Assembly: GCA_034435275.1 (NCBI GenBank)
Contig: DAOTXP010000037.1
Location: 1 to 16,587 of the forward strand
Source of the DNA: JBFMCC01 sp034435275
GTDB taxonomy: Bacteria; Chloroflexota; Anaerolineae; Anaerolineales; Villigracilaceae
Direction of reading: 5' to 3'
DNA length: 16,587 bases
Part shown: piece by piece, positions 1 to 6,517 of the stretch
Layout: the number at the start of each line of letters is the position of its first letter
Position numbering within the stretch: position 1 is the first letter of the stretch
Made by a program: the position numbers and the translations under genes
Notes under the pieces: generated by a model
What the model was told of the DNA's origin: nothing
Databases searched by the model: none
The model's input: only the letters and a program-made list of their open reading frames with translations

Positions 1-128
1 GCTGTTGCGGTGACAGTTTCTTCGGCGAGTTTTGCCTGGGCTTCGGCAAGTTGCTGCTGCATGCGTTGTAACTGCTGCATCATGCCGCCACTGCCCGCCG
101 CGGGGCCTTTGTTGAATCCTTTTGCCAT
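1..128 (-). CDS. ybaB: YbaB/EbfC-family nucleoid-associated protein, N-terminal part
   Basis: Small DNA-binding protein of the YbaB/EbfC family, usually about 100 residues, which acts as a dimer on the nucleoid. The gene starts at the ATG at 128-126 and runs off the left edge, so only about 42 residues are visible. They begin MAKGFNKGP, continue through a Gly-rich stretch, and enter a Met/Gln-rich helix (MMQQLQRMQQQLAEAQAKL). That long Gln/Met helix is the N-terminal hallmark of the family. It lies directly downstream of dnaX on the same strand, the classical dnaX-ybaB(-recR) order, so recR would be expected beyond the edge. The spacer to dnaX is about 90 nt and is filled by a repeat array. 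Identification rests on the N-terminus plus context. Confidence 0.85.
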   Translation of the reverse strand, partial: MAKGFNKGPAAGSGGMMQQLQRMQQQLAEAQAKLAEETVTAT

Positions 129-133
129 AAAAA

Positions 134-216
134 CCTCGTTATTCGATATTCATTATTTGGAAATCGGGAGTCTCGAATTTGGGATGGGCACGTTTTCCAA
201 ATCCCGATTCACGATT
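134..216. repeat. Heptamer array with inverted half, ybaB-dnaX spacer
   Basis: Read on the plus strand, 134-182 splits into seven consecutive 7-mers: CCTCGTT, ATTCGAT, ATTCATT, ATTTGGA, AATCGGG, AGTCTCG, AATTTGG. A 13-nt centre follows, then 196-216 reads TCCAAAT, CCCGATT, CACGATT. TCCAAAT and CCCGATT are exact reverse complements of ATTTGGA and AATCGGG. The array occupies almost the whole gap between the dnaX stop (221) and the ybaB start (128). Function unknown. Confidence 0.65.
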
Positions 217-220
217 CCCC

Positions 221-916
221 TTAATCCACATCCACAATCTCGCCGCCGTGCTGGATGGCCGTAGCGACCATGCCGTCCTGCGGCACATCGGAGGGGATCT
301 TGCCTTTGGCGTTGGTCACCACACAACGGATGTGCAGGTCCACGCCGAGGGTCTCGGCGATGGCTTTTTGCGCGGCCTCGATCTGGTCGGGCTTGTCCAT
401 TTTCGAGACGAGCACGTCGCTGGCAAATCCGAGCAGGAGAGTTTTGCCCTGCACATCAATCATCCTGACCGAGTTGAGCAACGCGGCCAGGTTGGCCTGC
501 GACTTGTGCAGCGAAGCCGCGATCTGCTTCCAGGCTTTGATGACTTCACCCGCGCGGATGACGGGCGCTTCGGATGATTGTGGTATTGGCGCTTCGTCTG
601 CGCGCGTTGCACCCCCTCCGCTCTGAGCGGATTTCGGCTTTGCCCCCCCTTTCGGGTCAGCAACAAGCTGTGACTTCGCCCGAGCTGGCGCGGCGGGTTG
701 AGCGGGAACTGCAACAGGTTCCATCATCTCGGCCAACGCAAGTTCCAGACTCAAAGATGGCTGCCAGCCGCCGCGCAGATCCGTGGCGGCGCTGTTGAAG
801 GTTTTCATCATGCGCAGGACATCGGTCGAGGAAAATGACCTGGCGTGCGCTTCCATTTGCGCTTTGACATCGCGCGCGGCCTCGACCTGGCCGCTGTTGC
901 CCATTTGGATCAGCAT
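221..916 (-). CDS. dnaX: DnaX C-terminal part (downstream of in-frame stop)
   Basis: Second part of the DNA polymerase III tau/gamma subunit. The frame is the same as the upstream fragment: after TAA at 934-932 it reads Y-L-R-G-L and reaches this first ATG at 916-914, with no frameshift. The first 75 or so residues (from MLIQMGNSG to LSLELALAEMM) look like the rest of domain III, the oligomerisation collar of DnaX. A Pro/Ala/Lys-rich linker follows at about 77-115, then a folded C-terminal domain (GEVIKAWKQIAASL to IVDVD) where tau normally binds the polymerase and helicase. There are 231 codons with no further damage, so coding constraint held until very recently or the stop is an artefact. 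I see no Shine-Dalgarno sequence before 916, so independent translation is doubtful. Fused to the first part, the protein would be about 522 residues, normal for the family. Confidence 0.8.
   Translation of the reverse strand: MLIQMGNSGQVEAARDVKAQMEAHARSFSSTDVLRMMKTFNSAATDLRGGWQPSLSLELALAEMMEPVAVPAQPAAPARAKSQLVADPKGGAKPKSAQSGGGATRADEAPIPQSSEAPVIRAGEVIKAWKQIAASLHKSQANLAALLNSVRMIDVQGKTLLLGFASDVLVSKMDKPDQIEAAQKAIAETLGVDLHIRCVVTNAKGKIPSDVPQDGMVATAIQHGGEIVDVD
617..652 (-). other. G7 run plus hairpin in dnaX linker (possible slippage site)
   Basis: On the coding (minus) strand the linker region reads AAA followed by seven G (652-643), in phase as AAA GGG GGG GCA. After an 11-nt spacer comes a 6-bp hairpin, TCCGCT-CAG-AGCGGA (631-617). 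A -1 slip would end at TGA (548-546) after about 30 codons and give a protein lacking the C-terminal domain. The position matches where gamma is separated from tau in other bacteria. The run is not a classical A-AAA-AAG site, so slippage is only a suggestion. Confidence 0.35.
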
Positions 917-931
917 CAGCCCGCGCAGGTA

Positions 932-934
932 TTA
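932..934 (-). other. In-frame TAA interrupting dnaX
   Basis: The coding strand reads CAG ATC GTC TAA TAC CTG CGC GGG. The stop falls inside domain III, where homologues typically carry an acidic residue before YLR. A single G-to-T change (GAA to TAA) would explain it. Both sides are in the same frame and otherwise intact. Confidence 0.9.
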
Positions 935-1789
935 GACGATCTGACGCGCCAGCGAGCGCGGATCGGCACCAGAGTCGAGGGCGCGGTGAATCGCTTCGAG
1001 GCCGCGCGCAGGATCGAGGTCCAGAACAGACGCGATCACGTCCAGCACGGTCTGACTGGTCGCCGTGCCAAGCACGGTCTGCGCGAGGGCGAGCGTGATT
1101 GCCTCGCCCGTCGAGGAGAGTTGATCTAACAGAGAGATGGCGTCGCGCATCCCGCCCGCGGACTGGCGCGCGATGAGAGTCAGGGCTTCGTCGTCGGCCT
1201 TGAGTTTTTCGGCCTTGACGATTTGTTTCAGGTTGGCGACGATCTCATCCACGGGCACGCGGCGGAACTCGTGACGCTGACAGCGTGAGAGCACGGTGGC
1301 GGGAATTTTGTGAATCTCGGTGGTGGCAAGGACGAAGATGGCGTGCGGCGGCGGCTCTTCGAGCGTTTTGAGGAGCGCGTTGAATGCCTGCGTCGAAAGC
1401 ATGTGGACTTCGTCAATGATGTAGATTTTATATTTGCCTTGTGTAGGAGCAAAATTTATTTTGTCTCTCAGGTCGCGCACGTCATCCACGGAGGTGTTGG
1501 AGGCGGCATCAATTTCAATGAGATCGAGGAAACGATTCTCGTTGACGGCCTGGCAGAAATCGCACTCGTTGCAGGGACGTTTGGCGGGGTCAGCGTCGAG
1601 GCAATTGACTGCCTTCGCCAGCAGGCGCGCCACCGTGGTCTTGCCCGTGCCGCGCGGCCCCGCGAACAGGTAGGCGTGACCGACGCGATCCGCTTTGATG
1701 GCGTTGGTCAACGTTTGCACGATGTGATCCTGTCCGAGGACGGCATCCCATCCTTTGGGGCGGTATTTGCGGTAGAGGGCCTGGGTCAT
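932..1789 (-). CDS. dnaX: DnaX N-terminal part: clamp-loader ATPase (tau/gamma), truncated by in-frame stop
   Basis: ATPase part of the clamp loader that places the sliding clamp on primed DNA. From ATG 1789 the family landmarks are all present: the N-terminal LYRKYRP, Walker A GPRGTGKT (residues 44-51), four zinc-binding cysteines C63, C73, C76 and C79 spaced as in E. coli DnaX, Walker B IIDEVHM (124-130), sensor 1 around ATTEIHKIP (155-163) and the SRC arginine-finger motif (168-170). Domain II follows, and the frame stops at residue 285, early in domain III. A product ending here would lack most of the collar needed to assemble the pentameric loader. The -10-like TATAAC at 1799-1794 lies only 4 nt before the ATG and there is no Shine-Dalgarno sequence, so the transcript may be leaderless. 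The essential role of dnaX argues for a sequence error, readthrough or a second copy elsewhere. Confidence 0.93.
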   Translation of the reverse strand: MTQALYRKYRPKGWDAVLGQDHIVQTLTNAIKADRVGHAYLFAGPRGTGKTTVARLLAKAVNCLDADPAKRPCNECDFCQAVNENRFLDLIEIDAASNTSVDDVRDLRDKINFAPTQGKYKIYIIDEVHMLSTQAFNALLKTLEEPPPHAIFVLATTEIHKIPATVLSRCQRHEFRRVPVDEIVANLKQIVKAEKLKADDEALTLIARQSAGGMRDAISLLDQLSSTGEAITLALAQTVLGTATSQTVLDVIASVLDLDPARGLEAIHRALDSGADPRSLARQIV

Positions 1790-1793
1790 TTTA

Positions 1794-1799
1794 GTTATA
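1794..1799 (-). promoter_or_regulatory. Possible -10 box of dnaX
   Basis: TATAAC on the minus strand, 4 nt before the dnaX ATG. No convincing -35 hexamer was found. Weak alone; it fits the very short leaders suggested for prmA and the transglutaminase gene. Confidence 0.3.
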
Positions 1800-1826
1800 T
1801 GTGATCAGTTGGCAATTTCTAAACCA

Positions 1827-1885
1827 CAAAGGCGCGAAGCGTGCAAAGAGAAACATTAAGATTCTTCGTGAGTTTCGTCGCTTCG
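1827..1885. repeat. Mirror-spaced inverted array, dnaX upstream spacer
   Basis: Short motifs CAAAG (1827), CGAAG (1835) and CAAAG (1844) are spaced 8 then 9 nt. Their complements CTTCG (1864), TTTCG (1873) and CTTCG (1881) are spaced 9 then 8 nt, an exact mirror. The outer arms CGCGAAGCG (1833-1841) and CGCTTCGCG (1879-1887) are a perfect 9-bp inverted repeat. The array fills most of the gap between the lamin-tail gene (stop 1896) and dnaX. It resembles the CACAAAG/CTTTGTG-type palindromic repeats seen between genes in several bacterial phyla. Confidence 0.65.
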
Positions 1886-1895
1886 CGGTGAATCA

Positions 1896-2366
1896 TCACG
1901 GCACTTGATAGGACTCGCGCACCGTATCCTGCGCGTCGGTCAATTGCGCTTGCTCGCCCGATTCCCACACGGGCTCCTGCAGATTCCAGTATAGGTCAAT
2001 AGCCGAATTCGTGCCCGTCGAAGTATGCACCTGCACCGCGCCGTTGGCAATCAGTGACAGGGGAGGGAAAATAAAAATGTTCCCGTCTTCGTCCTGCAAC
2101 TGCCAGCCCGCGAGATTGACTTCGCCCGCGCCGAAATTCTTGAGGATGACCGTTTCGGCCAGCGTCCCCGCGCCGCTGATGCTGACGATTCGCACGGAGA
2201 CTTCCGCCTGCGGGGCCGAGGTCGCGGCGGCTTGCGGCGCGGCAGGCTGGACAGGCGAGAGCGTGGCGCGATAGTTGCGATCATACCAGAACAGGATCGC
2301 GGCGGTCACACAGGCCGAGACCAGAACGTTCAACAGCAGGTAATAACCCAGGTTGCGCCTGTCCAT
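1896..2366 (-). CDS. Membrane-anchored lamin-tail-domain (LTD) protein
   Basis: A 156-residue protein with one N-terminal membrane anchor (about residues 7-28, GYYLLLNVLVSACVTAAILF), an Ala/Pro/Gln-rich linker (38-55) and one small beta-domain (56-154). The domain shows the lamin-tail pattern: V-R-I-V-S-I, ETVILKNFGAGEVNLAGWQL, a DEDGN turn, FIFPPLSL, then LYWN and ESGEQAQLTDAQDTV near the end. Such domains lie outside the membrane in bacteria and are thought to bind surfaces or other proteins; no enzymatic role is expected. I chose ATG 2366 because the frame's upstream extension begins at a TTG with no ribosome site and adds no conserved sequence. TATCAT (2381-2376) lies 9 nt before the ATG. 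It sits between prmA and dnaX on the same strand, and its cellular job is not known. Confidence 0.8.
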   Translation of the reverse strand: MDRRNLGYYLLLNVLVSACVTAAILFWYDRNYRATLSPVQPAAPQAAATSAPQAEVSVRIVSISGAGTLAETVILKNFGAGEVNLAGWQLQDEDGNIFIFPPLSLIANGAVQVHTSTGTNSAIDLYWNLQEPVWESGEQAQLTDAQDTVRESYQVP

Positions 2367-2415
2367 GCTGGTTGAATGATAGCACAAATCCGGGGGAGGG
2401 ATGCGTGTCGAATGT

Positions 2416-3363
2416 TTAAAGTTTTCGACAGGCCAGCGCGACCCAGTCCCCCGTTTGACGACGTTCGGTCAACACCAGACCTTTAGCCCGCGCGGCCTCA
2501 ACGACCTTTCCCTCCTGCTCCGCGAGGATCCCGCTCAAGATGACTGCGCCCCCGGGCTCGACCAGATCCGCCAGTCCCGCCTCGAAGAGACGGATGATGA
2601 CCGGTGCGAGGATGTTCGCCAGCACCAGCGGCGCGGACTGGAACGCGAACCGTCCCGCCAGCACTTCGGCCACCGAACCCTGTCCCAAAATCAACTCCTC
2701 GCCAATGCCGTTCTTCTCCGCGTTCTCGCGCGAATTTCTCACGGACTCGATGTCAATGTCCACGCCGAGGGCGGTCTTTGCGCCCAATTTCAACGCGGCA
2801 ATGGAAAGAATTCCCGAACCGCAGCCGATGTCAATACAGGAAAGAGGAAATACAAAAGAAGAACCCTCGTTCCTCTTTCCTCTTTCTTCTCCCACTTCCT
2901 CCATCAACTCCAAACACAACTGCGTCGTCGGATGCGTCCCCGTGCCGAAAGCCATGCCAGGATCAATCTTGATGGCAATTCGCTGGGGGTCGGGTGACTC
3001 CAACCAGGCAGGGATGATCATCAGCCGCCTGCCGATGGGGATGGGTTGGTAATGTTCTTTCCACGTTTCCATCCAGTTCTGGTCGGCGATTTGTCCGTAA
3101 GTTGGCGCGGGCAAAGGTTGGATCATTCCCAAATAAAACAACGCCTCTTCGAGTTTCTGTCGAGTCTCTTCGATCTGGTCATTCATCTCCAGATAGGCAC
3201 GGACAGTGATCGGCCCTGTTGCAGTGCCTTCGTCCTCATCGCTGGCGAATTTGATGCCTGTGCTTTCGGTGACCACACCGTTCGGGGCGAAGCGCGCCAG
3301 CACATCCGCGATTGCCTCGGCCAGTTCGCCGTCCACTGTGAGGGATACTTCGAGCCAGTTCAT
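2416..3363 (-). CDS. prmA: Ribosomal protein L11 methyltransferase PrmA
   Basis: SAM-dependent enzyme that methylates ribosomal protein L11. About 315 residues from ATG 3363. N-terminal substrate domain starts MNWLEVSLTVDGE, aligning with known PrmA N-termini; an upstream in-frame ATG at 3372 would add MPD but overlaps the probable -10 box TATAAT (3376-3371), so 3363 is preferred. The PrmA signature DPGMAFGTGTHPTT is at about 134-147, SAM motif I DIGCGSGIL at 178-186 and NILA at about 250-253. Between the last two, residues about 158-176 (from GEERGKRNEG to SFVFPLS) are roughly 12 longer than in the Bacillus protein as I remember it, and this stretch is encoded by an inverted heptamer array. 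The gene follows dnaJ, as yqeT/prmA does in the Bacillus dnaK operon, after a terminator-like hairpin and possibly its own promoter. Confidence 0.93.
   Translation of the reverse strand: MNWLEVSLTVDGELAEAIADVLARFAPNGVVTESTGIKFASDEDEGTATGPITVRAYLEMNDQIEETRQKLEEALFYLGMIQPLPAPTYGQIADQNWMETWKEHYQPIPIGRRLMIIPAWLESPDPQRIAIKIDPGMAFGTGTHPTTQLCLELMEEVGEERGKRNEGSSFVFPLSCIDIGCGSGILSIAALKLGAKTALGVDIDIESVRNSRENAEKNGIGEELILGQGSVAEVLAGRFAFQSAPLVLANILAPVIIRLFEAGLADLVEPGGAVILSGILAEQEGKVVEAARAKGLVLTERRQTGDWVALACRKL
2836..2898. repeat. Inverted heptamer array inside prmA
   Basis: On the plus strand: ACAGGAA, AGAGGAA, ATACAAA, AGAAGAA, CCCTCGT, TCCTCTT, TCCTCTT, TCTTCTC, CCACTTC, all consecutive 7-mers. The purine-rich first half is answered by a pyrimidine-rich second half, and GAAAGAGGAAA (2840-2850) and TTTCCTCTTTC (2876-2886) are a perfect 11-bp inverted repeat with a 25-nt loop. 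It has the same architecture as the intergenic arrays but is translated as part of PrmA. Confidence 0.7.
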
Positions 3364-3370
3364 GTCAGGC

Positions 3371-3376
3371 ATTATA
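3371..3376 (-). promoter_or_regulatory. Probable -10 box of prmA
   Basis: Perfect TATAAT on the minus strand, 7 nt before ATG 3363, so transcription would begin at or next to the start codon (leaderless). No good -35 is visible 17 nt upstream (GATAAG). Confidence 0.45.
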
Positions 3377-3406
3377 AAACAAGTGAGCGGATACTTATCC
3401 GCTCAC
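3375..3406 (-). terminator. Hairpin after dnaJ, terminator-like
   Basis: Reading the minus strand downstream of dnaJ, GTGAGCGGATA-AG-TATCCGCTCAC (3406-3383) is a perfect 11-bp inverted repeat followed by TTGTTTTAT. It could end or attenuate the hrcA-grpE-dnaK-dnaJ transcript before prmA. It is also the inverted end of the heptamer array at 3384-3433. The very short loop and broken T-tract keep confidence moderate. Confidence 0.5.
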
Positions 3407-3433
3407 CGCTCACCAATCACTAATCACTGACAA
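3384..3433. repeat. Heptamer array with inverted end, dnaJ-prmA spacer
   Basis: On the plus strand, five consecutive 7-mers run from 3399 to 3433: CCGCTCA, CCGCTCA, CCAATCA, CTAATCA, CTGACAA. They are preceded by the inverted unit TGAGCGG (3384-3390). The array begins right against the dnaJ stop codon (3434) and occupies nearly the whole spacer. Confidence 0.65.
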
Positions 3434-4549
3434 CTACCCTCCCAGCGTCTCATTCAACCAATCCAGGAATCCCTTCTCCTGCGGCTTGACCGTCGTGCCG
3501 AGCGACTCGGCCAGTTTCTCGAACAGTTCGCGCTGTTCCTTCGTCAACTTGGACGGGATGGCCACATTCACGATCACCTTCTGGTCGCCGCGGCCGCTTC
3601 GGCGCAGGAACGGCACGCCCTTGCCCTTGATCTGGAAGATCTTACCGGGCTGAGTCCCCGCGGGGATTTTCAGTTTCTCGTTGCCGTCCAGCGTGGGGAC
3701 TTCAATCTCCGCGCCCAACACCGCCTGCGCCACGTTGATGTCGAGGTTCAGGAAGATGTCGTTCTCGCGGCGCTTGAAGAACTTGTGCGGCTGGACATCC
3801 AAAACCAGGAACAGACTGCCATTCGGTCCACCATAGACGCCGGGCGCGCCCTCACCCGCCAGGCGGATCTGCGTGCCGCTGTCCACACCGGCGGGAATCT
3901 GCACCTTCTTCTTCACGGTCTTGCGTTCCAACCCGCCGCCGCGGCAGGTCTTACATGGCGATGAAATCGTCTCGCCGCGGCCGTTACAGGTGGGGCATGT
4001 CGCCGTCTGTACCATCTGACCGAGGAAGGTCTGCCGCACCTGGCGGACCTCGCCTTGTCCCCCACATGTGGAACAACGCGTCGGCGACGTGCCCGGTTCC
4101 GCGCCGGAGCCGCCGCAGCGTGAACAGGTCTCGTCGCGCTGGAACTCGATCTCCTTCTCGACTCCGAACACGGCCTCTTCGAACTTGAGCGCCACCTGCA
4201 TTTGCAGGTCGCGGCCGCGGCGCGGCGAGCGCCGCGAACGCCGCCCCGTCGAGAATCCGAACGAGCCAAACAACTCCTCGAACAGGTCGCCGAAGTCCGC
4301 GGTGTAATCGTGGAAGCCGCCCATGTTGCCGAGGCCCTCTTTACCAAAGCGGTCATAGCGGGCTCTCTTCTCGGCATCTGACAAGACGCCGTAGGCTTCG
4401 TTGATTTCCTTGAACTTTTCTTCAGCGTCGGACTCCTTGCTCACGTCGGGATGATACTGACGCGCCAACTTGCGGAACGCGGCTTTGATCTCATCATCCG
4501 ACGCGTCCCGTCCGACACCGAGGATATCGTAGTAATCGCGGTTGCTCAT
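3434..4549 (-). CDS. dnaJ: Chaperone protein DnaJ (type I Hsp40)
   Basis: Co-chaperone that delivers unfolded clients to DnaK and stimulates its ATPase. 371 residues from ATG 4549. The J-domain starts RDYYDILGV with HPD at 33-35. A short Gly/Phe segment (about 73-100) is followed by an Arg-rich stretch (GRRSRRSPRRGRD). Four zinc-binding CxxCxGxG repeats begin at C142, C159, C185 and C199, and a complete C-terminal client-binding domain ends in FLDWLNETLGG. This is a full type I DnaJ of normal length. The frame extends to a TTG at 4579, but those 10 residues (MRTFQLENLK) are encoded by the repeat array and MSNRDYYD matches the family start. It is the last gene of the CIRCE-controlled block. 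No obvious Shine-Dalgarno sequence precedes it. Confidence 0.97.
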   Translation of the reverse strand: MSNRDYYDILGVGRDASDDEIKAAFRKLARQYHPDVSKESDAEEKFKEINEAYGVLSDAEKRARYDRFGKEGLGNMGGFHDYTADFGDLFEELFGSFGFSTGRRSRRSPRRGRDLQMQVALKFEEAVFGVEKEIEFQRDETCSRCGGSGAEPGTSPTRCSTCGGQGEVRQVRQTFLGQMVQTATCPTCNGRGETISSPCKTCRGGGLERKTVKKKVQIPAGVDSGTQIRLAGEGAPGVYGGPNGSLFLVLDVQPHKFFKRRENDIFLNLDINVAQAVLGAEIEVPTLDGNEKLKIPAGTQPGKIFQIKGKGVPFLRRSGRGDQKVIVNVAIPSKLTKEQRELFEKLAESLGTTVKPQEKGFLDWLNETLGG

Positions 4550-4552
4550 CTT

Positions 4553-4616
4553 CAAGTTCTCAAGTTGGAACGTTCGCAAGTTGGCAAATTAACGTTCCAA
4601 CCTGTCAACCTTCAAA
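4553..4616. repeat. Octamer array with inverted half, dnaK-dnaJ spacer
   Basis: Eight consecutive 8-mers fill the spacer from dnaJ's start to the base next to the dnaK stop (4617): CAAGTTCT, CAAGTTGG, AACGTTCG, CAAGTTGG, CAAATTAA, CGTTCCAA, CCTGTCAA, CCTTCAAA on the plus strand. GTTGGAACGTT (4564-4574) and AACGTTCCAAC (4591-4601) form a perfect 11-bp inverted repeat with a 16-nt loop. Same architecture as the heptamer arrays but period 8. Confidence 0.68.
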
Positions 4617-6503
4617 CTATTCTTTGACCTCACCATCCACGACATCCCCCTCGGTCGCACTGGACGATGAACCGGACGCGGCCTCCGAGGAACCAACCTC
4701 CGGGCTCTGATAGACGCTCGCGCCGATCTTTTGGATAACCTGTCCCAGCGCCTCCGTCGCGGACCGAATGGCTGCCGCGTCCTCACCCTCGGCCGCTTTC
4801 TTCACCTCGGCAGACTTCGCCTCGATCTCACTCTTGATCTCCGCGGGGACCTTATCGCCAAACTCTTTCAAGGCCTTCTCCGCAGTGTAGACCGTGTTAT
4901 CCGCCTGGTTGCGCGCTTCGATCAACTCTTTGCGCCTGCGATCCTCCTCGGCGTGGGCTTCCGCGTCCTTGCGCATGGATTCAACCTCAGAGTCCGAAAG
5001 ACCCGAAGAGGCGGTGATGGTAATGTGCTGACTGCGTCCCGTGGCCTTGTCTTTTGCGGTGACTTTCAAAATACCGTTGGCGTCAATGTCGAACGTGACT
5101 TCGATCTGCGGGATGCCGCGCGGCGCAGGCGGGATTCCGTCGAGGATGAATTTGCCCAGCGATTTGTTGTCCAGCGCCATAGGCCGTTCGCCCTGCAAAA
5201 CGTGAATCTCCACCTGCGTCTGGTTATCGGACGCGGTCGAGAAGACCTGGCTCTTGCGCGTGGGGATGGTCGTGTTGCGTTCGATCTGCGGCGTGGCAAC
5301 TCCGCCCAGCGTCTCGATGGAAAGCGTGAGGGGAGTCACATCGAGCAATAAAATATCCTTGACCTCGCCGCCGAGCACGACCGCCTGAATCGCCGCGCCG
5401 ACCGCCACCACCTCATCGGGATTGACGCCCTTGTGCGGCTCCTTGCCGAAGAAGCGGCGGACGATCTCCTGAATGGCAGGCATACGCGTCATGCCGCCGA
5501 CCATGACCACTTCGTGGATGTCGCCCGCGGTCAGGTTGGCATCAGACAGGGCCTGTTTGACGGGAGCAACCGTCCGTTCGATGAGATCGGCGGTGAGTTG
5601 TTCCAGCTTGGCGCGCGTCAGCGTGGTGACCAGATGTTTGGGCCCGCTGGCGTCGGCGGTGATGTAGGGCAGGTTGATCTCGGTCTGCATCGTCGTCGAG
5701 AGTTCGATCTTGGCCTTCTCGGCGGCTTCCTTCAAACGCTGTAACGCCTGGCGGTCGCCGCGCAGGTCAATGCCATTGTCCTTCTTGAATTCATCCGCGA
5801 GGAAATCCATGATGCGTTGATCGAAGTCGTCGCCGCCAAGGAACGTATCGCCGCTCGTGGAACGGACCTGGAAGACGCCGTCGCCAACATCGAGAATGGA
5901 AATATCGAACGTACCGCCGCCCAGATCGTAGACTGCGATCACTTCATTTTTCTTTTTGTCGAGTCCATACGCGAGAGAGGATGCGGTCGGCTCGTTGATG
6001 ATACGCAGGACCTCGAGGCCCGCGATTTTGCCTGCATCCTTGGTGGCATTGCGCTGGGCGTCATTGAAATAAGCGGGGACGGTGATGACCGCCTGCGTGA
6101 TGGGTTCGCCGAGATAGGCCTCCGCATCACGCTTGATCTTGGCCAGAATCATGGCCGAGATTTCGGGCGGGCTGTAATCCTTTTCATCCAGCATCACACG
6201 CATATCGCCGTTGCTGGCCTCGGTCACCTTGTAGGGGACGAGGGTCTTGGCGCGCCTGACTTCGGGGTCGTCGGCGCGGCGGCCCATGAAACGCTTGATG
6301 GAAAAAACAGTATTCTGCGGATTGGTGATGGCCTGGTTGCGCGCCACGCGTCCCACCAGCCGTTCGTGATTCTTGTTGACCGCCACCACCGACGGCACCA
6401 GCCGCTCCCCCTCCGCCGAGGGGATCACAATCGGTTCGCCGCCGCTCATCACAGCCGCGACGGAGTTGGTCGTGCCAAGATCAATGCCAATGATTTTTGC
6501 CAT
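4617..6503 (-). CDS. dnaK: Molecular chaperone DnaK (Hsp70)
   Basis: ATP-driven chaperone of the cytoplasm, working with DnaJ and GrpE. 628 residues. Nucleotide-binding domain starts MAKIIGIDLGTTNS; phosphate-2 motif VYDLGGGTFD at 191-200; adenosine motif VGGMTRMP at 335-342; the hydrophobic interdomain linker DILLLDVTP at 383-391; then the beta-sandwich and helical lid, with an acidic Ser/Glu-rich tail (SGSSSSATEGDVVDGEVKE). As in Gram-positive Hsp70s, I see no extra insert in the first lobe. ATG 6503 is chosen because AGGAG (6517-6513) lies 9 nt before it; the longer frame starts at a TTG upstream of that site. Third gene of the hrcA-grpE-dnaK-dnaJ block, with repeat arrays on both sides. 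Confidence 0.98.
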   Translation of the reverse strand: MAKIIGIDLGTTNSVAAVMSGGEPIVIPSAEGERLVPSVVAVNKNHERLVGRVARNQAITNPQNTVFSIKRFMGRRADDPEVRRAKTLVPYKVTEASNGDMRVMLDEKDYSPPEISAMILAKIKRDAEAYLGEPITQAVITVPAYFNDAQRNATKDAGKIAGLEVLRIINEPTASSLAYGLDKKKNEVIAVYDLGGGTFDISILDVGDGVFQVRSTSGDTFLGGDDFDQRIMDFLADEFKKDNGIDLRGDRQALQRLKEAAEKAKIELSTTMQTEINLPYITADASGPKHLVTTLTRAKLEQLTADLIERTVAPVKQALSDANLTAGDIHEVVMVGGMTRMPAIQEIVRRFFGKEPHKGVNPDEVVAVGAAIQAVVLGGEVKDILLLDVTPLTLSIETLGGVATPQIERNTTIPTRKSQVFSTASDNQTQVEIHVLQGERPMALDNKSLGKFILDGIPPAPRGIPQIEVTFDIDANGILKVTAKDKATGRSQHITITASSGLSDSEVESMRKDAEAHAEEDRRRKELIEARNQADNTVYTAEKALKEFGDKVPAEIKSEIEAKSAEVKKAAEGEDAAAIRSATEALGQVIQKIGASVYQSPEVGSSEAASGSSSSATEGDVVDGEVKE

Positions 6504-6512
6504 GATTAAGTG

Positions 6513-6517
6513 CTCCT
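6513..6517 (-). promoter_or_regulatory. Shine-Dalgarno site of dnaK
   Basis: AGGAG on the minus strand, 9 nt before ATG 6503. It decides the start against the in-frame upstream TTG. The neighbouring repeat array ends exactly at this site. Confidence 0.8.

Noticed and set aside
932..934. TAA reassigned as a sense codon
   Set aside because: prmA and the toxin gene end at TAA in positions fitting normal protein ends, so TAA acts as stop here.
2840..2886. The prmA inverted repeat as an intrinsic terminator
   Set aside because: It lies in the middle of an intact reading frame, the stem is AT-rich with a 25-nt loop, and there is no clear T-tract after it.
5817..6509. A 230-codon plus-strand frame opposite dnaK
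   Set aside because: Antisense to the DnaK ATPase domain. Long frames opposite Hsp70 genes are a well-known by-product of their codon pattern.
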